DNA of 64,000 nucleotides from Setophaga petechia (taxonomy: Eukaryota; Chordata; Aves; Passeriformes; Parulidae), in assembly GCA_024362935.1 (NCBI GenBank), contig JANCRA010000009.1:14391572-14455571 (forward strand), in the 5' to 3' direction. The notes below the pieces were generated by a model. That model saw only the letters and a list, made by a program, of their open reading frames with translations, was not told where the DNA came from and did no database searches. Positions 61,601 to 64,000 of this stretch are shown here, in pieces (the first letter of the stretch is position 1; each line of letters starts with the position of its first letter). Position numbers and translations under genes: made by a program.

Positions 61601-61703
61601 ATCCACGGTTGGAATGAGTCATTCTGCACTCGTTCCCATGCTGAAGGAGCAGAGGAACAAAGTGACTTTAACTGTGATTTGCTGGCCTGGAAGCCTCATA
61701 TAG
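37235..61703 (+). CDS. LNX2: LNX2, ligand of Numb protein X 2 (RING E3 ligase with four PDZ domains); complete CDS in nine exons
   Basis: Joining 37235-37635, 45326-45564, 46908-47107, 50633-51004, 52505-52651, 54829-55006, 56712-56943, 58674-58832 and 61568-61703 gives 2064 nt, or 687 residues plus stop. Human LNX2 has 690. Every junction is GT-AG and keeps frame. The order is an N-terminal zinc-binding segment (C21, C24, H28), a RING (C48-D85), a second zinc finger (C112, C118, H130, C135), an NPPF motif at 203-206, then PDZ1 (about 228-312), PDZ2 (334-417), PDZ3 (465-553) and PDZ4 (597-682). LNX proteins are cytoplasmic or cortical E3 ligases that bind Numb and many PDZ ligands. LNX2 is preferred over LNX1 because of the N-terminal sequence and NPxF in place of NPxY. 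The POLR1D neighbour agrees. The start AAAATGG has a good Kozak context. Nothing in the gene appears broken. Confidence 0.97.
38811..38866. repeat. Tandem duplication of a 32-base unit
   Basis: TTTTAATAAAAGGCAAAAT is found at 38816-38834 and again at 38848-38866. The preceding bases (TGATTC followed by TG or GA) are also similar, so the unit is about 32 bases. Each copy carries an AATAAA, which by chance gives two weak polyadenylation-like signals inside intron 2. Confidence 0.85.
39895..40035 (+). repeat. CR1 LINE 3' end fragment
   Basis: The block GGAGTTGTTTAAGGAAAGAC followed by GCCATGGTCTAGTTGACATG and a TTCCAACCTAGTTAATGCTG end matches the 3'UTR of a CR1 subfamily on the plus strand. 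It is about 140 bases and strongly 5'-truncated. Confidence 0.8.
43545..43925 (+). repeat. CR1 LINE 3' fragment
   Basis: The plus strand follows the CR1 3' region through AAGGGCATGTAGTGATAGG, a GGTGGTGAGGCACTGGAAGA block, GAGCAACCTGGTCTGGTAGA and finally AACTAGATGATCTCTAAGAT. It ends in an ATCATTCTATG terminal unit. About 380 bases remain and there is no coding potential. A TAGATAGAT/ATCTATCTA hairpin (43949-43968) lies just beyond its 3' end. Confidence 0.85.
43949..43968. repeat. GATA-type hairpin repeat
   Basis: TAGATAGAT, two bases, then its exact reverse complement ATCTATCTA. It is followed by a short TATG run and lies just after a CR1 3' end. Confidence 0.85.
44985..45063 (+). repeat. 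CR1 LINE 3' end fragment (short)
   Basis: CCATGGCAGAGGGCTTGGAC, ACTAGATGATCTTTAAGGCC and ACCATTCTGTGATAACA are the last ~80 bases of a CR1 on the plus strand. It ends about 260 bases upstream of LNX2 exon 3. Confidence 0.8.
45326..45564 (+). CDS. LNX2: LNX2 exon 3: last zinc ligand, linker and NPxF motif
   Basis: The exon encodes residues 134-213 plus one base. It opens by completing R134 and the zinc-ligand C135, runs through a basic stretch ([12 protein letters not shown]), then a low-complexity Ser/Pro/Ala/Glu linker that is presumably disordered. It includes the NPPF motif at 203-206 in the context GIDNPPFEE. The equivalent segment is NPAF in human LNX2 and NPAY in LNX1, where it binds the Numb phosphotyrosine-binding domain. 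The donor is A|GTATGT at 45564/45565. The linker is the least conserved part of the protein compared with human, as expected of a disordered region. Confidence 0.95.
45565..46907 (+). other. LNX2: LNX2 intron 3 (1.3 kb)
   Basis: The intron runs from GTATGT to the acceptor AATTGGCAG ending at 46907. It contains a possible solo LTR-like segment (46409-46571), described separately. The rest is AT-rich with no other feature seen. Confidence 0.9.
46409..46571 (+). repeat. Possible solo LTR (endogenous retrovirus-type) fragment
   Basis: The segment begins TGTTGGTTTG and ends near GTGACA. It carries a TATAAATG box at 46479-46486 and an AATAAA at 46499-46504, 12 bases further on. A TATA box closely followed by AATAAA, in a TG...CA segment, is the compact promoter plus polyadenylation layout of an LTR. 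It also resembles avian LTRs as I remember them. No target-site duplication, primer binding site or coding region was found, and the true 5' edge may be further left. Confidence 0.4.
46908..47107 (+). CDS. LNX2: LNX2 exon 4: first part of PDZ1
   Basis: The exon encodes residues 214-280. It starts by completing T214 and reads through [20 protein letters not shown] into PDZ1. The carboxylate-binding loop is L240-G-I-S followed by IVGG, and the domain continues to GDQILQ. The donor is CAA|GTATGG at 47107/47108, a phase 0 junction in the middle of PDZ1, the same place as in the human gene product as judged from the protein. Base composition is AT-rich, in strong contrast to the following exon. 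An acceptor at 46906-46907 rules out the apparent in-frame start upstream. Confidence 0.96.
47108..50632 (+). other. LNX2: LNX2 intron 4 (3.5 kb)
   Basis: The intron is AT-rich, from GTATGG to the acceptor GTCATTGGCAG ending at 50632. It contains a CR1 fragment at about 50215-50450 near its 3' end. No other feature was recognised. Open frames at 49104-49400 have no known domain. Confidence 0.9.
50215..50450 (+). repeat. CR1 LINE 3' fragment
   Basis: The plus strand matches the CR1 3'UTR: AAGCTTAGATTGGGTATTAGG, CTGCCCAGGGAAGTGGTGG, ATGGTTTAGTGGTGGAGTTG and GAGGATCTTTTCCAACCTA. It ends only about 180 bases before LNX2 exon 5. Confidence 0.85.
50633..51004 (+). CDS. LNX2: LNX2 exon 5: end of PDZ1, linker and most of PDZ2; CpG-rich
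   Basis: The exon encodes residues 281-404, is 372 nt long, and is phase 0 at both ends. It holds the PDZ1 helix ([13 protein letters not shown]), the linker 313-333 and most of PDZ2 with the LGIK carboxylate loop at 347-350. The sequence is GC- and CpG-saturated, with about 35 CpG between 50657 and 50885 by my count, while neighbouring exons and introns are AT-rich. The linker differs from human mainly by changes to Ala, Gly and Arg (for example [14 protein letters not shown]). The long antisense frame here is a consequence of this composition. The donor is CAG|GTAATT at 51004/51005. Confidence 0.96.
51005..52504 (+). other. LNX2: LNX2 intron 5 (1.5 kb)
   Basis: From GTAATT to an acceptor ATTCAACAG ending at 52504. 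It contains a short (ATT)n run near 51311-51325. No gene or recognisable dispersed repeat was seen. Confidence 0.9.
52505..52651 (+). CDS. LNX2: LNX2 exon 6: end of PDZ2 and PDZ2-PDZ3 linker
   Basis: The exon encodes residues 405-453 (147 nt, phase 0 at both ends). It completes PDZ2 with [13 protein letters not shown] and continues into a Ser/His/Gln-rich linker ([20 protein letters not shown]) that is probably disordered. The donor AAG|GTTGGT at 52651/52652 is weaker than the other donors in this gene. Because the exon length is a multiple of three, skipping would keep frame but remove the last strand of PDZ2. Confidence 0.93.
52652..54828 (+). other. LNX2: LNX2 intron 6 (2.2 kb)
   Basis: From GTTGGT to an acceptor TATTGAACAG ending at 54828. 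AT-rich sequence with a short TA/CA run near 53919-53932. No gene or dispersed repeat was recognised. Confidence 0.9.
54829..55006 (+). CDS. LNX2: LNX2 exon 7: first part of PDZ3
   Basis: The exon encodes residues 454-512 plus one base, from [20 protein letters not shown] into PDZ3. The carboxylate loop is L476-G-M-T, followed by [20 protein letters not shown] and DGRIKRG. The sequence is nearly identical to human. The donor is G|GTGAGG at 55006/55007, phase 1. Confidence 0.96.
55007..56711 (+). other. LNX2: LNX2 intron 7 (1.7 kb)
   Basis: From GTGAGG to the acceptor CTTTGTACAG ending at 56711. No gene was recognised. A short TTCACAGAATTACAGAATG stretch near 55687-55705 resembles a decayed CR1 end but is too brief to call. 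Confidence 0.88.
56712..56943 (+). CDS. LNX2: LNX2 exon 8: end of PDZ3 and PDZ3-PDZ4 linker
   Basis: The exon encodes residues 513-589 with split codons at both ends. It completes PDZ3 ([20 protein letters not shown]) and carries an acidic linker ([12 protein letters not shown]). It ends with the strongly conserved block [19 protein letters not shown]. The donor is AG|GTACAG at 56943/56944. Reading on beyond the donor gives a short chance extension that ends at a TGA after YRIN. Confidence 0.96.
56944..58673 (+). other. LNX2: LNX2 intron 8 (1.7 kb)
   Basis: From GTACAG to an acceptor TTCCATTCCTCAG ending at 58673. AT-rich sequence with no gene or dispersed repeat seen. Confidence 0.9.
58674..58832 (+). 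CDS. LNX2: LNX2 exon 9: first part of PDZ4
   Basis: The exon encodes residues 590-642 with split codons at both ends: [20 protein letters not shown] then [20 protein letters not shown]. The PDZ4 carboxylate loop is W608-G-F-S with IVGGYEE. The donor is AA|GTAAGC at 58832/58833. A short open frame starts upstream in the intron but is cut off by the acceptor at 58672-58673. Confidence 0.96.
59490..59706 (+). repeat. CR1 LINE 3' end fragment
   Basis: On the plus strand a GGAGAAACTATTTCCCCATG block leads to AGAAGGTTGGGCTGTAGAGC and AGGTCCCTTCTGACCTTAAA, ending in ATTGTATGATTTT. This is the standard CR1 3' terminus in a diverged copy. Confidence 0.75.
61308..61385 (-). repeat. CR1 LINE 3' end fragment (short)
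   Basis: CCTAGAATAGTTGGAAGTTG, AAAGGGACCTTTTAAAAG and TTTGTCCAACACTCCTGCAA on the plus strand are the reverse complement of a CR1 3' end. About 80 bases are recognisable, 180 bases upstream of the last LNX2 exon. Confidence 0.8.
61568..61703 (+). CDS. LNX2: LNX2 exon 10: end of PDZ4 and stop codon
   Basis: The exon completes K643 and encodes [20 protein letters not shown] through [11 protein letters not shown], with stop TAG at 61701-61703. It supplies the second half of PDZ4. The C-terminus reads SLI where human has SLV, both hydrophobic, so the tail keeps the look of a PDZ-binding end. The acceptor is TTTTTTAG|GTGTGG. Confidence 0.96.
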
Positions 61704-63265
61704 AGTTGTGAATCACTTTGGTTCAAGCAGCATCTTTTTCTAGATAGCTGGCACAAAAATCTCCTCTATCTTTTTTTTCCCTATTGATACAGCTGGTTAA
61801 AAGCAGGGCCAAAACTGCTGTATTCTTTTTTTAGAGGCCTCTCAGACTTACTCTACCTGTTCTGCCATCCTGAAATAGCTATTCCTGTTTGCTATGTCTG
61901 TTGCTGACACAAATGCAGGTATATTCGAGCTCACAGAGAAACCCCCACTCCACTCTGGCTGTCATTGAGCTTTTCCCATCAGGCTTGTAGGGTCTGCAGA
62001 AGAACTTAGCTGTTCTTTGGGTTTCTCTGCAAAGTCCTCAAGTTGTGTTGTGATATATAAGTGTAACATTCATGTGCCCTCTCTTCCTGGCAAAGAGAAC
62101 ATGTGTCAGTACCAGAATGACACATCTGTCTGCTGCTGTGAACCAAAACCTGTTTCCAAAGGTTACATCTCTTCATTTCGTAAACCTTTCTGGTTTGATC
62201 ACCCATATTTTGGACTGATTCAAGTATTCCATCTTACTCATCACAAATTACTTGGTCCCCCAGATTTTTCTTACTAGGCATCAATGTTCATAGAAAAGTA
62301 GGAAAAAAGCCTGATATTACTAGAATTTTTATAAAGTGCAATAATTGGACTCTTTGTTAGGAAACTTTAATATATTACAGAGTTTGTACCCTACACAAGA
62401 AATACGGAAGTGATTCCCGTTGCAATGCTGGCAAGGATTCATGTGCCCAAGGTCTCCTTTGAGTGAATGGCTTGCAGTGTTAGACTTTACTTTACAAATG
62501 AATGTTTTGCTATGTCAGAGAATTTTGATGAACATTTTTATGAAGATCATTTTTACCGTTTCTATTGTAGTTGTCAGCTCTCTTTATTCAAGTGTGGAAA
62601 CAATACTTTGACTAGTACTTTCTAAATGAGAGAATTATTTCCAGGGGAAAAAGCAAGCTATTAAGAAACCATATGTTATGGTTTACAGGTGAGCAGGCTA
62701 GAAGGAAAGCTCTTTGATTTCAAGTCCAACTGCAAAGTAAGCTGCAAAGTTCACTCTTACTGTCACCTCTTGACAAATGTGCAAATGCCTTGATATCAAA
62801 TGCTGAAAAGAGCTCTTTTGCATTTCAGGATATTTTTTTTCCCTTTAGAGAGCACCTGCTATTAAGTTGTCAGTAATACAGTTTGTCTTGGATTGTATTT
62901 AATATTTTTACAAACCAACCTGTAACTTCTAGACTTTGCCTTTCCATGATATTTGCAGGCTAAGCACCCACTTGTTTAAGAAAAGAGGGGTGGAGCACAG
63001 AAAGAAATGTGCTGACCTGGAGCTAACCCTGTGTGTTGTCAGTGTTCTCAATATTTGAAAAGAACTTCATTTATAAACCAGGTTCCCAACCTGAACTGAT
63101 TTTATGAATGACCTCTGTATTGTATTATTAATTACCAGAGAATGTATTTGAGAGTCACAGCATATTTCAATTGTGAAGCATGAACTTTATTTTCAAACTT
63201 AGCTGGTGTAATATCAGGGCATATTATCGCATGTCATCAATTCCAGAAGCTTTGTTTTCAAAAGA

Positions 63266-63271
63266 AATAAA
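63266..63271 (+). terminator. LNX2: Upstream polyadenylation signal AATAAA
   Basis: Canonical hexamer 14 bases before a genomic A-rich tract (63285-63325). It may give a shorter mRNA, but oligo-dT priming on the A-tract could mimic such an end in cDNA data. Confidence 0.5.
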
Positions 63272-63284
63272 GTTACTCTTTTGC

Positions 63285-63325
63285 AAAGAAAAAAAAAAAA
63301 AAAAGAAAAAAAAAGGCAAAAAAAA
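63285..63325 (+). repeat. A-rich tract
   Basis: About 40 bases consisting of A runs interrupted by single G or GGC, in the LNX2 3'UTR. It is a simple repeat, liable to length variation and to internal priming artefacts in cDNA. Confidence 0.95.
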
Positions 63326-63790
63326 GTTAAAAATCTCATATGGTTTTATTCCTCTCTGTAATGTATACTCTTGGTTTAATTTCATAATATTAAAATACAA
63401 AAGAATGTCCTCTCCAGTATATTACTGTAGTGAGAATCCTTGTTTCTGAAGCAAACACCAAATTTATTTGATACTCTTAACTGATTAAGAACCAGTTTTC
63501 TCCCATCCCCAGATGGTGTTTAACTGTATGCTTTGCCCTTATGCAGACTTTTTTGTGAAGTACATCTTAGTGTGTAGGCCTTAGGGAAGTTTTTGACATA
63601 TGTACTAGATTTAGTGGTTTTTATTTTAAAAATTACACTTTTCACTCAAAATACTGAAAAAATATTTTTAGAATTTTTTTTTCCTTTTATATGTTAAATG
63701 TAGTAAAAGCATGGGTTAGCTTAAACTGTGCAGTTTTGTTTCTGTGTGCTGTAGCTTTTGATCAGAATATCTTAAGCGATAAAACTTGAG

Positions 63791-63796
63791 AATAAA
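63791..63796 (+). terminator. LNX2: Polyadenylation signal AATAAA (intermediate)
   Basis: Canonical hexamer in the LNX2 3'UTR followed by TTCACTTCCTGAATC and a T-rich stretch. It is plausible as an alternative end. Confidence 0.45.
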
Positions 63797-63942
63797 TTCA
63801 CTTCCTGAATCATCTTTCCCCTTTCTCTTGTAGCAGCATAGTTGGGTTTGGTTTTCTGTGCCTTCTGTTTTAAATTATTTCAATATTATTTTTTTCCAAA
63901 TATTGCTATCTAATTGTATGGTATTAATGAAGGATGAATGAA

Positions 63943-63948
63943 AATAAA
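63943..63948 (+). terminator. LNX2: Distal polyadenylation signal AATAAA
   Basis: Canonical hexamer followed by a GT-rich downstream stretch near 63979-63990. It is the last signal before the right edge of the window and the likeliest main end of LNX2. Confidence 0.6.
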
Positions 63949-64000
63949 AGTTCATTCTACACGTTGAAATAACTCAGAAGTGTCGTCTCACTCTTTGCAA

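Larger units (their letters stand above)
61704..63965 (+). other. LNX2: LNX2 3'UTR (3' end approximate)
   Basis: About 2.3 kb of AT-rich sequence follows the stop codon with no further splice acceptor or gene signal. Three AATAAA signals lie at 63266-63271, 63791-63796 and 63943-63948. The last is followed within 20-35 bases by a TCATTCTAC and GTGTCGTCTC stretch that suits a cleavage site with a GU-rich downstream element. The full-length mRNA therefore probably ends near 63965, with shorter forms possible. Open frames in this UTR have no known domain. Confidence 0.75.

Noticed and set aside
1..64000. tRNA, snRNA, microRNA or CRISPR-like features
   Set aside because: No GGTTCGAATCC-type B box with a matching A box was seen, and no regularly spaced repeat array. 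A covariance-model scan would be needed to exclude small RNAs fully.

Overview
The window looks like avian (or at least sauropsid) nuclear DNA. The only recognisable dispersed repeats are CR1 LINE fragments plus two possible LTR-type pieces, and no mammalian SINE or L1 was seen. The species cannot be told from the sequence. There is one almost complete vertebrate gene, LNX2, on the + strand. The first coding exon of a second gene, POLR1D, lies head-to-head with it on the - strand. The rest is intron, 3'UTR and old repeats.

Layout. 1-3971 is intron 1 of POLR1D (- strand); its later exons lie beyond the left edge. 3972-3997 is the tiny first coding exon of POLR1D. About 3720-5080 is a CpG island that serves as a shared divergent promoter and carries the non-coding first exon of LNX2, with its donor at 4783. 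4783-37110 is a 32-kb LNX2 intron 1 with CR1 fragments and simple repeats. 37111-61703 holds the nine coding exons of LNX2. All have GT-AG borders and compatible phases, and together they give a 687-residue protein. 61704 to about 63970 is a 2.3-kb 3'UTR with three AATAAA signals.

Biology. LNX2 is a RING-type E3 ubiquitin ligase with four PDZ domains (Zn finger-RING-Zn finger, an NPxF motif, PDZ1-4). POLR1D encodes the small AC19-type subunit shared by RNA polymerases I and III. From general knowledge, the same neighbours occur head-to-head in other vertebrates, so the island is probably a conserved bidirectional promoter.

Most notable: LNX2 exon 5 (50633-51004) is an isolated CpG-dense, GC-rich patch in AT-rich DNA and shows amino-acid changes toward GC-coded residues. 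LNX2 also has two short upstream ORFs in exon 2, and there are several perfect short tandem duplications and a 20-bp palindrome in introns. No undescribed system, RNA gene, CRISPR array or intact mobile element was found.
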